Below are positions 23,131 to 36,224 of a stretch of 64,000 nucleotides of DNA, one piece after another. The stretch's first letter is position 1. Each line of letters opens with the position of its first letter. The translations under genes were made by a program, and so were the position numbers. The DNA lies in the NCBI GenBank assembly GCA_023548195.1, contig JAJHZJ010000251.1, positions 62,001 to 126,000 on the forward strand, in the 5' to 3' direction. This DNA comes from Bettongia penicillata ogilbyi (taxonomy: Eukaryota; Chordata; Mammalia; Diprotodontia; Potoroidae). The notes under the pieces were generated by a model. The model was not told the origin of the DNA and did no database searches. It saw only the letters and a list, made by a program, of their open reading frames with translations.

Positions 23131-25015
23131 CGAGGCAAAGGAATGATCAGAAAACAAATAGGACTGATGATTAGTGTAGATATGTCAATGACAATAGATT
23201 ACTGAAAGAAATCAGAAGTAGCTAATTTGCATTTTCCTTGTTTTATCTACAAAGGAGAAAAATCTGTGGACTAGGAAATCAACAAGGAGTGGAAACCTAA
23301 GATCAATAAGGAAATGATAATGGATCCCCTAGTGGTCCCCATGATTTCAGTCTACCAAGTCTGGATAAACTGAATGTCAGGGTATTAGAAAAAACAGAAA
23401 GATATGATTACCAAGTGATTGAGCAATCTCTGACATATTATTGAGAATGGAGAGGTACCACAAAACTGGGGACAAAAACAATATGTTCCCAATTTTCAAA
23501 AAGAAAAGAGGTTAAAGTATTTAAACTATAGGCTAGTGAGACTGACTTCAGTTCCTGGCACTGACTTCTACCAGGTTCAGTAGTAATGTTCTCCACATTT
23601 TAAAGTTCCTCAGGGATTTTCACCCAAAGGACTGAAATGCACTTCAAGGTGATTTATTCACTGTCTGTATCACCCTGGACAAGTCCCTTAATCTCTCTAG
23701 ATTTCATCTCCCTCATCTATAAAATGCTGAGCTAGATGACCTCTAAGTTTTGTGATCCTATGATCCAAATGTTGATGGACATTGCTCATGCTATAGGCAG
23801 CTTTGAGCTTTCTTCTGCTCACTTCACAGCTACTAGACTCTCTGATCTCTACTGTCAATGGAATTAAGGTCAAGTGGAGAAACTAATGTCATTTAAGGGA
23901 ACTGAGAGATTGGGTGAATAGGGTGTGGTTGAGTATCTGAGGTCCCAGTCAGGGCAGAGAGCAGGGTCTGTGGTGTTGGAAAGTAGGGAGGTAATAAATC
24001 AGGAGGCTGTGGTTGAAATGGGAATATCCCCATTAAGAACACATATCATCCACAGAACAATTTCTGTAAAAGTCAATTGCAGGAAAACAGATCTCAACTC
24101 AATGCAAGGTTGAGGTTTTAACCATTAGAGCTGTCCAACATCTCCTGGCTGTCATGGGAAATAGTCCCCAGAAATGTCCACATAGAAATTATTTGGCCCC
24201 CTGTGGAGGATGCTATAGGGAAGATTCCAGAATTGAGTAAGAACTTGCACTAAATGACTTCTCAAGACTCTTCTAGTTGAAAGATTCTGAGGCTCTGACT
24301 ATTATTAGACTTTCTCTGGGTTCCACTTATTGACTCTGGACTTTCCCCTCCATGCTATAGCAGCTTCCTCCCCCTGGAAGTCCACTCTGCTCCTTCAGCA
24401 TCTTCACCCATCCTTGAAGTATGATCCCTGCCAAGTAATTGAAGCTGGGCCTCAGCCTCCATAGGAGTCTAAAATTCACCAGGTAAAGAATAATTTTAAA
24501 AAAGATTAAAAAAAATAATGATCATCATTTCACCATGGAACAAGTGTTGGAGAATTGAACTTGAATAATTGCTATCTTATCTCTAGTCTGGTGTTGCTTG
24601 AAAAGCCTTACCAGGCTATGACATTACATGAAAGCTTGATTTTCTTTCAATACTTAATATTTTTATATTGAACGATTGTAGAAAAGTATTGAAAATAAAG
24701 TAAAAAGATTCAAATTGTGACTCTCTTTTTGTTAAAATATCATTATTTGTAGGGACTTTCAATTATTTGTTCTAGCCAATGACCTCAAAATTAAGCATTT
24801 CTGGGTCTCTGATAGCTCCAAGGACCACTGGTCTTCAAGTGCCTGCAATCTACTTCTCTCCCTGTTTTTTTTTTTTTCTGAAAATTATAACAATCTTTGC
24901 CTAACTCCAGACTTGTGATACCTCTCTCCTTGTTATGTTTTTGAAAATGTGTACATTCTTATATTATAAATTTGTACATTCTTATATTACATAGATCATA
25001 GATCTAGATGTGTGT

Positions 25016-25312
25016 GTTTGTCCTTCATTGCTGAAGACCACGTCATCAGAGAAATGATGACATGACTTGCACTTGACTTTGTTTTGAGTGAGGGAGGGCT
25101 GTGCAGGTCACCAGCCTCACTTCTTCTCCAGAACCATCTGAATCCAGTGACCAGATATTCATCAGGATGACTGAGGATGACCCAGGATGAGGCAGTTGGG
25201 GTTAAGTGACTTGCCCAAGGTTGATTGTTAAGTGTCTGAGGTGAGATTTGAACTCTGGTCCTCCTGACCCCTGCACTAGTGCTCTATCCATTGCACTACC
25301 TGGCTGCCCCTA
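25016..25312 (-). repeat. SINE with tRNA head and RTE-like tail
   Basis: Read on the minus strand it starts ggggcagccaggtagtgcaa, runs through gagttcaaatctcacctcag and ends in the tail gtgacctgcacagccctccc...atgaaggacaaac followed by a short CA run. It is nearly identical in the tail to the copy at 63869. Confidence 0.8.
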
Positions 25313-25984
25313 GATCTAGATAGAAGTGGAATGGAACTCCAAGGCTATCTAATTCAATTGTTTCATTTTCAGATGAGGAAACATGGAGCTGAAATGACTT
25401 GCACAAGGTCATACAGGTAGTAAATACCAGATATAGAATTTAAACTCAGGCTCTCTGACTTCCTGGATCAACTTTCTTTCTGCCATATCATGATGTTTCT
25501 CTATGAAGAAATCCTCTAAGCAAGGGGATTGGAATATATTTAAAGCATTACATGTTCTCTTATGATCCAGTCACCAATATTTGACCTCAGCTCACTCTTG
25601 ATTTCTGCCAATGCAACCAAACCATTTTTCTCTTCTCCACCCTTCACCCTACCCCCTCAGTGTACTCGACTGAGCTTATTGATCTCTTCTTGTAATGCAA
25701 TCAGATCTCCTGACAGCAGGGCAAGGTTTCTGTTTGCTTTATCCACGTTCACAGACTTACCCAATCACAGAATCTTTGGTCAGAAAGGATTGCAGAGGAC
25801 TTCCTGTCCCTGAAAAAAAGGAATTCTTTCTGAAATATATTTGATACCTGGCAATCCATTCTTAGTTTAAAGATTTCCAGTAATTGAAAACTCATTACCT
25901 CCTAAGCCAGAGTTTTATACTTTTAGACAGCTTTAATTCTCCAGACAAATCTATACATTTGCCAGATGGGAAAATTGAGGCCCT

Positions 25985-26235
25985 AAGAAGTCAGGTGGGG
26001 CAACTACATGGCATAATAAATATAGCACTGGGCCAGGAGTCGGGAAGACTTGAGTCTACATCATTTACTAGATGTATAGCCCTGGGAAAGTCACTTAACC
26101 CTGTTTGCCTCAATTTCCTCATCTATAAAATGAGCTGGAGAAGTAAATGGCAAAATCACTCCAGTGTCTTTGCCAAGAAAACACCAAATGGGGTCACAGA
26201 GAGTCAGACACAAGTGAAATGACTGAACAGCTGCA
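25985..26235 (+). repeat. tRNA-headed SINE
   Basis: gcactgggccaggagtcggg, gtatagccctgggaaagtca, aatgagctggagaagtaaat, ccaaatggggtcacagagag. Confidence 0.8.
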
Positions 26236-26529
26236 AGAAGTAAAGAGTGGTCACACAACAAATTGGTGGCAAAGTTAGTTCTAGAACACAGGTCTCACTG
26301 GTTGCAGACTTCCTCCCCACCTCCTGCCATTTTTCCTAATCCTGTCACCATTTTGGCCCAAAGAATGCTTTCAGTATCCTTTCTCCCCATTGCTTCCTCC
26401 TTCCTCATTTTTTTCTGTGGTACCCTGATAGACCAGGAGATTCCACCAACTTTCTCATTGTATCATACATTTCATTCACAAAGTCAAAGACAATATTCCT
26501 TGTCTCTGTGGAGTCATAAGACCAAAGGA

Positions 26530-27330
26530 ACCTAAATGAAACTGATTATATTGCCTCCTATTCTCTCCACCTTCATTCAGACGTGGAGAAAGAAGCAGCC
26601 CTTCTTGCAAATACCATCCCCTCTACTTGTGCCTTTGACTTCATCCCCTTCTCTCTCTTCCAGAAGCTTGACCCTTTGATCACTCTTTCTTCTGCTATCT
26701 TCAGTTTTTTTCTCTTCTGTACCTATAAAAAAACTTTTGTACTAATCCATAGATAAACTCCAAGAACAATCATCTACATTTACCACTTCCTCTTCCTCAA
26801 GTACCACCTGGTCCCTGGCTTCTTGAGTTCTTACAATGTAACTTCTGACCCAATTAATTTACTGAAATCACACCTGCAGAGGTGACTAATGATCTCTTAA
26901 TTGCTGGATATCATGGGCAATCTTTCCCCTGACCTCCAACTTCTTGACCTTTTTGTAGCTTTTGACAAGGGCGATGATTTAATTTTCCTGAACATTCTCA
27001 CCTTCCTCGGTTTATATGGCACTGATCATTCCTGTTTCTTCACTTACCCGTATTATTACTCTTCCATCTTAATTGCCTGATTATATCATCCACTTTCCAC
27101 TTACCAGGACTTTGTCCTGGGTTTTTTTTCCTTTTCTCTCTCTGTTCTCCTTCTTTTGTTGCTCTCATATGCTCTTGATTGGTTGAATAATCTCTAAATA
27201 AATGACTCTTTAGTCCAAACCTAATCTTTCTCTTCAACCTTAGCCTCACATTACCAACTAACTACTAAATATCACCGTTATGATTTCCAGACAATACTTC
27301 AAATTCATCACTTTCCCCATCACTGCAACA
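26530..27330 (+). mobile_element. L2 LINE, 5' piece
   Basis: Degraded L2 ORF2 including tgactaatgatctcttaatt and gacctttttgtagcttttga, equivalent to the reverse-transcriptase 'AFD' region. The open frame is broken. An LTR-like repeat follows, then L2 resumes. Confidence 0.65.
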
Positions 27331-27339
27331 GTAATTGAC

Positions 27340-27775
27340 ATGGAAAGCTCTTTCTCATTCATTAATAGGCCCATGTGATCTGTTTGAATCACCTGGAAGC
27401 CTAAGTCACATGTGGTGGGAGGAGATTAATGAACAGGCAGAACAGGAAAGGTAGAGCAGAACTGGGATGAAGTGAATGAGCATGGTCAGGAAAGAAGAGG
27501 GAGGATTCAGACAGGCAGGCAGGCACAGCTCAGGCCATGTGAGTGGTCGTTGGCTTGTGAGGAGGCCCTGGCAGAGGCGGGGAGGCTTGGGAATGGCTTT
27601 GTTCCCTGCGGTGACCATGATTATTAACTTCTTGGTCACCATGACAAATTTAACTTTCTGGGATTTAGCTCTCTGGTGTCTAAATAAATGTTTTTCTTCT
27701 GTCTTCTATATGGAGAGTGATTGAAAACTACGCTGGCATATTCGTAATTATCACCAGTGCTGTGAATAATGTCTT
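27340..27775 (+). mobile_element. LTR-like repeat, family B copy 1 (inside L2)
   Basis: Shares text with 61215-61690: cacctggaagcctaagtcac (there catggaagtctaagtcacaa), gaggcttgggaatgg, tttctggga, ttagctctctggtgtctaaa and taaataaatgttttt with a polyadenylation-like hexamer. No viral coding part is present. Confidence 0.55.
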
Positions 27776-27779
27776 GGTG

Positions 27780-28160
27780 ATACAATCACCTCTAATAGCA
27801 AATAGACTTTGCTATTGCTATTGAAAATGGGGTCATCAAGGTTCATAAGCCTGGAGTCATCCTTGATTCTTCTCTCTCTCTCACCACTCATGTCCAATCA
27901 GTCACTGAACTAGTAGATTGGACCTCCACAGCATCTGCTGCATCCATGTCCCGTTCCCCACACACACCCTGGTTCAAGCCCTCATCATCTCTTCTCTATA
28001 CCAGTATAATAGTTTACTAATGGGTTTCCCTGCCTCCAGTCTCTTCCTTCTTTATCCCATCATCCACCCAGCTATCAAAATAGTCTTCTTGAGGCACAGG
28101 CAAATAGCCCAAGATCCCCAAAATAATAACAACAGGGTTATGACTCAAACTTCATTCCAT
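27780..28160 (+). mobile_element. L2 LINE, 3' piece
   Basis: Continues the L2 sequence after the LTR-like insertion: ggagtcatccttgattcttc, catgtccaatcagtcactga, caagccctcatcatctcttc, ctgcctccagtctcttcc. Confidence 0.65.
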
Positions 28161-28839
28161 CGAGCCTTCCTGCCATCGTTTTCTTCCTTTTGTTTTAAAG
28201 TTAATTTGTTTTTGCCTGATTTTCTAATCATCTCCAAACATGTTGAACCTATTATGCTAACTCTATATGTTTCACTTAGATGACATCTTATGACATCTCT
28301 TCCCTGAGGAAAGGAGTGTATTGTCCATACTGCCCAAAATGTCTTTGAGCAGAAAACAGTGGCAGAAAATTTCAAAGTGTTCATTATATCCCTTTGCCTA
28401 GTCCCATCTGAGGCCATAATTTGATTCTGATCTGCCTTTATATAGCCTTCTTCTATATGATTAACTTTCATGCATTCTACATGGTCAGAGAGAACTAGTA
28501 CCTATGGTGTGAGGGCTTGCCAAGTCTTTTTCAGGGTTGCTCATCCACCTTTGGTGTCCACCTGCTACCCAACTCTCACCTAAGGCTGCAAAAAACTAGC
28601 ATGTACAGAGGTCACACCCCTGTAAAACCATCTGGGAAGATAGGCCAAACCAGGTTGAGGATAACTGATAGGTCTCATACTATCAGGGAGTCAGGGAAAT
28701 ATCTATCCCAAGCATATGAAGACTTCCCCCATTAGAATGGGTGGATGAGAATGATTTATTTCTAATGACTGTGAAGGGAGCTGAAGGGATCTGTGGAGTA
28801 TTTAGAGCTTGGTCAGATATCCAAGAAGCCATGGTCATC

Positions 28840-29035
28840 CACTGCATTCTGAGCTATCACCAGTCATCTTGACTTGTCTTTCCATTAGACTTTGGTGACT
28901 CTGGAAGAGAGAGTGAGGCTGATGACTTAGTGCGATTCTGCTTCACTTAAATCCAATTCACCCATGAGTCAAGGCATCACCCTATGATGTTATTAGCCTT
29001 CTTCAAAAATGAAGGATGAAGAATATTCCTGCCAA
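28840..29035 (+). repeat. RTE-related SINE
   Basis: gactctggaagagagagtga, ggctgatgacttagtgcgat, cacttaaatccaattcaccc and a GAAGGAT-type end. 28270-28840 and 29040-29740 show no assignable gene. Confidence 0.65.
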
Positions 29036-29744
29036 ACTATCCAACTCTGCTCCCTGAACACATCAGTCTATCACCTATCTCCATGTCTTTGTCTTAAATG
29101 AACTTCCTCCTCACATATGCCTCCCAGAAACTTCACATGCCTTTCAGACACACTCATCTCTGATTCACTAGCAAGTTCTTGCTCAATTAGGGAAAAGGTA
29201 TCTGAGAAATTAGAGGATGTCAGAGAGGGCAAGGATTTGGGAAATCAAGAGTGCCATACTGAGAGGTTTTCCCCTAATAAAAGTCCAAGAGCTAGCAAAA
29301 TCTTTGAGATGTATTATAGAAGATCTGACTGCACCAGAGTTAGTAAAGATGGATTGTACTATGGGATGGGTGGCAAGTGAGATCTTGGGCATCACATTCA
29401 CTCCGTGTAGTCAAGAGGTCATAGACACTGTGGTTGCTACAAGGGGCCTTGTTTAAGAAGTAACAGTCACGTGAAGGACTCAAATATGACATGAGAGCTA
29501 TGGCAAGTATGAATTGATAGTTAAAGTGAGTAAACAGGCAAGGAAACATGTCAGTCAAATCATGACGTTAAAATTGCTACCAGTGACCAGTTAGTGAGGA
29601 ACTGAACTGTTCATCAATTTATTCATTCATTAAAGAAAATGTATTAAACTATTATTGTGTACAGAGAGCTGTTTCTAGGTCCTGAAGGAGATACAAAGTT
29701 GATATGAGAACAGTCTCCTCACCCTTGGAGCTTTCAAGCTCAGC

Positions 29745-29990
29745 CCCTCATTACCTCTCACCTGGACTTTGACTATTACAAAAACCTCTTAACAGTTCAC
29801 TTGATTTCAATCTCTCCTCTCTAAATTGTCTTCAACGCAGGTACTACATTAATACTATTACAGCACACATCTGAGCAATTTAATGCCCTGCCAAAAATGT
29901 TGCAGAGGCTCCCTATTTCCTTAAGTTTAGAATACAGTCTCTTCTGCTCAACATTTAAAATCTTTCCCAATTTTTCAACTGACCTTTACC
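29745..29990 (+). repeat. L2 fragment
   Basis: attacctctcacctggactt, caatctctcctctctaaatt, gaggctccctatttccttaa. Confidence 0.55.
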
Positions 29991-30119
29991 AATTTACTCT
30001 TTTTTATCTTTTTAAAAAAATATTCTTTATTGTTTGTTACATTTTGATATCTAAGCTGTCTCCTCTCTTGCCTCCCAATCGCACTAAAGAAGGCCAACAT
30101 TTGACACAGATGTATATGT

Positions 30120-31600
30120 GAAATTATATTATGAATACTTTCATTAAAAGTTCTCTCTGGAGGTAGATAACATCTTTTTTACAGGTCCTTTGTAATTGAT
30201 TTGAACATTCATCTTGCTCAGAATAGCTGTCATTCACAGTTACTCTCTTTTATTCTCTGCTGTTAATTTTATGCAATGTTCTCCTAGTTCTACTTATTTC
30301 ACTATCATTTCATGAAAGTCTTTCCATATTTTTTCTAAAATCAATCAGCTCATTATTTTTACAGCACAGCAGTACTCCATAACAATCATACGCCATAACT
30401 TGTTTAGTCATTCCCCCATTGATGGGCATCCCCTCAGTTTACAGTTTGCTACCACATAGAGACCTTCCATAAATACTCTGGAATATATAGGCTCATTTCC
30501 TTTTTCCCTGATTACCTGGGGAAACAAACCTAATTGTAGTATTTCTGGGTCAAAAAGTAGACACTTTTATAACATTTTGGGTATAATTCCAGCTTGTTCT
30601 CCAAAATGGGTGGATCAGTTCATAGTTCCACCAGCAGTATGTTATTGTCCCTGTTTTTCTATATCCCTTGCCCTTATTATATGAGATAGTGCCCTTTTCT
30701 CCTCTTTTCCTCTCCAATATATCCCCCATTTTCCCCATTTCTACATCTAAGACTATTAAAATAGAACAAAATCGTTCTCTGACAATCTCCCTGTTTTATT
30801 TAACTTTATGACTCTTAGGACATTGACATTTCTTTTTAGTTCCCCCTTAGGGTATAAACAATTCATTATTGTAAGCATACTTCCCTTCTGATTGATCAAA
30901 TGTGCTTATCTTTATATGTATTTTTTTCTGCCATGTTTTTATTTCAGTTTTTGCTTAGTTTTGGCCTTTTCTCTGAAAATATTTATAATTCCTCTATTTA
31001 AAGATTTTTTCTTCTCTATGGTTCTATAATCAGTTTTACCAGATGGTTATTCTTGTAAGTTTTTAATCTTTTGACTTTTGGAATATCACATTCAAGACTC
31101 ATTTTTTTTTTATGGTTGTAGTTTCCAATTCTTGTGTGATCCTGACTGTGGTTCCTCTGTATGTGAACTCTCATTTTGACTACTGGAAATATGATTTTAT
31201 TTTTTTTTAATTTGACCTAGAAGTTCTAGAGTTTGGCAATAACATTACTAGGAGTTTTCATTTGAGGTTTTCTTTCAGAGGATGAATGATAGAGTATTTC
31301 TATTTTCATTTTGCCCTCTGATTTTAATAAATTTCACCTTCTTTTATTTATAATTTCTTGGAATATAAAGCTTATTTTTATGATATATGGGTAGAATATC
31401 AATCAATAATCTGATAATTCTTAGATTATTTGTCCCTGACCTGTTTTCCTGCTTAGTTTTTAAAATATCATATTCCTTACATTTTCTTCTCTTTTTCAAG
31501 TCTTTTGATTTTGTTTTTCCATATTTCTTATTGCATCATAGAGTCATTACTTTCTGCTTCTGCCAGCCTTCTTGAGCAGTCCTGCAATGGCAGAACTTAT
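30120..31600 (-). mobile_element. L1-type element, reverse, 3' end plus ORF1-like region
   Basis: 30120-30640 matches the L1 3' end (gtcattcccccattgatggg, ctggatcagttcatagttcc-like text). 31080-31560 matches the 5'/ORF1 text seen near 9300 and 60150. Little space is left for ORF2. Confidence 0.65.
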
Positions 31601-32199
31601 CATTGTTTGTCTTTGATTTTCATTATTATTCTTCCTTCTGGCTCTTCTGCTCCTTGTATTTCCCCTCCCTAACTTCACTTGTTGAGGGGGAAAGCATTCT
31701 TAGAACTTTACTAGTGTTTTGTGGGTGATCTGGTCTCTTCTAGGACCTGACAGTGCCATCTTCCCACAATTCCCATCACTACTGCTTTCTGCACTAATAG
31801 TTCTGCATCTTGGAACCTGGAGCCAGAAACTTCATTAGAGAACATCTAGCTCAGCCTCCTCATTTTATACATAACCAAAATGATGTCCAGATATCTTGTT
31901 GTCTTTGTTCCCTCACTCCCAGGTAAACAATGGTTTCAGCTACTTCACTTCTTCCATCAGGGAGGAAGGGAAACTGATACATTCTTCCACAAAGAATCAA
32001 AACTTTACCTCTCACCAGTGAAAAGAAGCCTGGAGAAGGCACTGTTTAATCCAAAAGAATGAATAGCTACTGGTAAAATTTTAGCTCTTGGTGAAGGACA
32101 TATTTTGAACAATGGGCCCTAGCCTCGAGTTAGCTCTCAGTAGGGAGCACATTTTGAGCAAAGGGTTCTATCCTAGTCAATACTTTGCAGATGACTATT

Positions 32200-32440
32200 A
32201 TACATTTATATGGTGGATAGATCACTAGCCTGGATTCAGAAAGATCTGAGTTCAAAATCTTTCTCAGTCATTTGTTAGCAAGTAATTTAATGTCTATTGG
32301 ACTGTTTATTCATCTGTAAAATGGGACAATAACATTACTTATCTCTCAGAGGATTAAAGGAGGTAATAAGGCTAAAGTACTTAGTACAGTGTTTCCCACA
32401 TAGTAAGCACTATGTAAATGTTAACTGCTACATTGTTGTT
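32200..32440 (+). repeat. tRNA-headed SINE, diverged
   Basis: ggtggatagatcactagcct, gatctgagttcaaaatcttt, ctcatctgtaaaatgggaca-like text and cagtgtttcccacatagtaa. Confidence 0.65.
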
Positions 32441-32994
32441 GTTACTGTTTTCGTTCACCCTAGGGGTAAGACCAGCTATGTGATGTAATTGCCATGAGTA
32501 ATTGGTTCTTGGAATTACCTCTAGCAGAATTTCAAGTGTAGCAATGGTAATTCAATGCTGCCACATGGAAACCAATATTGCCCAGTCTCCTGTGTCAAAA
32601 GCCTTCTGTGTCTTTCAAGTCCTTTGAGCATCCAGTGTCCCCTTCAGAGCATCACTGAGCTTTTAGAAGGTTGAGGTTCAATTGTAAAATGAAAATATAC
32701 TCCAGTTTTGCTGGGATTTTATTACTTCTTAGGTACCGTCTAGTTCTATGGATCTCTGTGTATTTAAGCTCTTAAATCAGGAAGAACACCAACTCAACCT
32801 CTGACTCCAATACCCTTTTCCCCAGAATGCCTCTAAGTGGTGAAGGAGAATTAAGTGTCTCAACATGAACTCTTAGGCTGGAGAAGTGATTCAAGTCCTG
32901 TTAAAATCTATTTAGTAAATTCCCTTCTGTGCTGAGAATTAATTCATGGGCCTTAACACACCTCAAACTGGTGTAAAAAAGCTGAAACCCCAGA

Positions 32995-33235
32995 CCTTTA
33001 CTCATAATAATCTGACCCCATTTGGGGTTTTCTTGGCAAAGAAACTGCAGGAGTTTATCAGTTTTTTCTCTAACTCATTTTATAGATAAAAAAACGGAGG
33101 CAAATAGGGTTAAGTGACTTGCCTAGGGTAATGTAGCTAGGAGCTAAGTGTCTAAGGCCAGATTTGAACTGAGGAAGATTCATCTTCCCTACTCCAGTCC
33201 TGACAATCCATCCATTGTGCCACCTAACTGCTCTA
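32995..33235 (-). repeat. tRNA-headed SINE
   Basis: Reverse copy: ccccatttggggttttcttg, gttaagtgacttgcctaggg, agatttgaactgaggaagat and an inverted head gccacctaactgctc. Confidence 0.8.
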
Positions 33236-33239
33236 TAAT

Positions 33240-35840
33240 TATCTCTATTGTATATTTATATAGATATCCACATATATATTATGTGTGTATGTTTATATGT
33301 GTAGATATGCATTTATATTAAATTTTATTATATTTACAAATAATATTTTCTATGTTATTAAATAGGATGACAATTTCTTTTTCAGAGTAAAATTATAACA
33401 TCCATTTGTAATTATTTGTATTTAAAGTCATAGATGTGAAAAAGAAAATATTATGAAATATATATCAACATTTGTTGAGTTGAACTGAAATGAAAGAAAC
33501 TAGTTTGCATAACATTACAACGAAGGGTTTATGCTACCTTCTGGGTTTCTCTTTTTGGTCCTTCTAAGCAACATATTCATTGATTCTAAGACAGGACCAT
33601 GGGCAGTGCATATACAGCAGGCATGTGAAATTCACATTGAACGTGGTAGTATGAGCAGTTTTGCAGGGCTCAGAACCACAGCCCTTCCATGTGATCGCCT
33701 TTCCAATATCCCTTGGCTGGGTTGCTGACAGGTTGCTGACAGTTTTGTCCAAGGTGGATTTCATGGTGAATAGCCACCCATAATGCCACCAAAATTAATC
33801 AATAAACAGATCTCAGTACAGGTCTCCCAACGCATGCGATGGTTTCAACCTCAGTTAAGGGAATTCACCATTTCCCAAGCCATTGTCTATGTTGCCCAGT
33901 TTAAGAAAACAGAGTAATTCTTTTATCTCACTTGGACTTGTGAGGATACAAAAGGAGAAAGATGTCTGAGTGTTTCCTGCATGTTGTATACTCCTGACAA
34001 ATTTTGAAGGTTCCAGGTTGATCCTAAGCATCAAGTTGTAGATGCTTATTTATCTTAAAATGTATATAAAGCAGTAAAGTAGCCAGTTGGTAATGGTCAT
34101 CCTTTCCCCTCCTATTTGCTATTTGGGCAATAACTTTAAAAGCAGCTTGGCAGATTTGTATCTTAAAAAAAAAAAAAAAAAAAACCTATGAAGAACTAAA
34201 TTACAGGAATAGCCGGAACCCAAGTTTAAATGGGTAGTTTTTATAAGCATGTTTTCATTTCTTTGAAATTTTAAGTTCCATAGATTCTCTTAAATTTTAC
34301 TCTGAATAAAATTATATTCGATTTATGTTTTTCAGTGACATAGACAAATAAATTCAGCTGCAAGTATTTGCTCATTGCAGGGTTGGAATTGGTGATCTTC
34401 AGAGTATCTGGGGCAAACAGCAGGAGGTGGGAGGGGTGGTTCAGGTTTCAGTGATCCAGAAGGACTGGCAACTACTATCATTGAAAGAGACAGGAGGGAT
34501 GGAGTGGTGGAGGGGAGAGGAGGCAAGCCCTAGGACAAGGCTGACTAGGAGACAAGGTGGCCTGGGGAGGAAATTCACAGAAACAAGGAAAGGAGAAAGT
34601 TGAAAAAGTGGTAAATTATCTACATTTCTTGACCCAAGAGGGAGGAATCTTAGCACTAAAAGAGAAGACTTTAGGGGCGGGACTGGGGTTGGGAGGGGCT
34701 CGTGGTAGGGAAGTGAGCCTAGGAAATAAAACTCTAGAAATATCTTGCCCTGATATTGAGCTCTAGTGGCCCCACACAAGTTCCAACTCCGCTGTTGAGG
34801 CATTTGTAAGTTTGTAACTTCTTTGATTATTATTTTAACAACCCCTCCCATTCACCCATTCATGTTTTCCCCTCTCAGTTTCCCATAAATTTAAATAAGG
34901 AGTTGGTGCTAATTATAGACATCAGTGTCAGCAAGATGAGACAAGTCTGCATGTTGTCTGGTAGGTTAATCTGCATGGAAAAGGAACTCACATCCTGAAC
35001 AGATTGAGTTTATAGAGAAAAAGTAGAAAGAGCAAGCATTGAAAAAGGAACAGGATACATGGGGAGTACATGGAGATAGTGGGGTACATGGGGGTGGTGA
35101 GGTACATATGGGGGACAAGGGGGCAGGTGCTTGACACCTATGTGCTTGGTAATTGCTGATTGAGTGAAACATGGGGCAAGTGGGTGACCTTCAGCCTTCC
35201 CTCAGAGGGATCTTGTGAAAGTGTTCAGGAAAAATGATCTATTGCCCCCAGGTTCACTTCCCAGAGCAAAGCAGATAGGAGTTCAATCCAATAAAAATGT
35301 ATTTGTTTTCTCAGTAATTCAATAAGCCTTTACTGAGTGCTTTCTGTTTGCCCAGGCTTCTGCTGGCTACCATAGAATCTAAGGGAGAAGATAATTTCCT
35401 ATCCCTTCAGAAGCTTAAACTCAAATAGGGGAGGTGAATATACCCACTTGAAAGATTAAGTAACTTGACCAGGCAGTAGGTGGTAAATGTTAATTTGGAT
35501 GGTACAGACTCACATAGGCTCCGAAGCGGAGATTACTGTAGAATGATACAGTCATATGTAGCCACATGGGAAAGAGAGGTAAAACTTTAGCTTGGTCTTG
35601 AAGGATGGGCAGGACTTGCGTAGGGAGAGAAAAAGGGTGAAAAGAGATGGGCATTCTTGGCAGGGAAAACAGAACTGATTTTCATTCTACAAATAGGATT
35701 CATTAATACCTCTTCCTCATACACTCCTACCTGAGAGTCAGAAGATTTTAACCCCCTTTGGGCCACCAAGACTTGAGCTAAATGATTCACCCACGTTCAC
35801 CAGGGTCCTTCTTTCTTTTGTTCAGGTGTGCCAGCTCTGG
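33240..35840. other. Intergenic region downstream of SFTPA
   Basis: Contains an AT-rich stretch (33240-33350), a 22-base poly-A run near 34166-34187 and short open frames with no recognisable similarity. No CRD-like or collagen-like sequence is seen on either strand. The SFTPA 3' UTR should start here, but no clear polyadenylation hexamer was placed. Confidence 0.5.
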
Positions 35841-35847
35841 TGGAGGC

Positions 35848-36224
35848 TCAGAACTCACAGATGGTGAGACGACTCTTGTAGCAATATCTATCATTCCATG
35901 TACCATCTGTGTACATTTCCACACAATTTTCACTTCCTGCCCCATCTGGAGTCCCTTGATACCAGTTGGTGTAATTGACGGGGGATCCATCCAGGTAATG
36001 GAACTCTCCAGGTGTTTTTCCCTCTTTCAGACCAAGGAAGGCATATGTATTGTGTTTCGCCACAAGCTTCAGGATTGCAGCATTCTCCTCTTCATTCCTT
36101 GGAGTGGCGATAGTGCCTCCTATCTTCTGGCAAGTTTGACTAATTGTGGAGAAATCAGAAACCAGGCCACTGGTGGCAAAAAACTTTTCTCCCACTTGAA
36201 CTGCACTTCCGTATAACTCAAGAG
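35848..36224 (-). CDS. SFTPA1: SFTPA lectin-domain exon with T-P-D triad
   Basis: A 377-nt terminal exon with acceptor tttttaatctccag, ending TGA at 35850-35848. It has the four conserved cysteines, [34 protein letters not shown] and SRLTICEF, all typical of SP-A. The residue equivalent to the calcium-coordinating Glu of the E-P-x triad is Thr, and the third position is Asp. W-N-D and the later Glu are kept. Confidence 0.94.
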
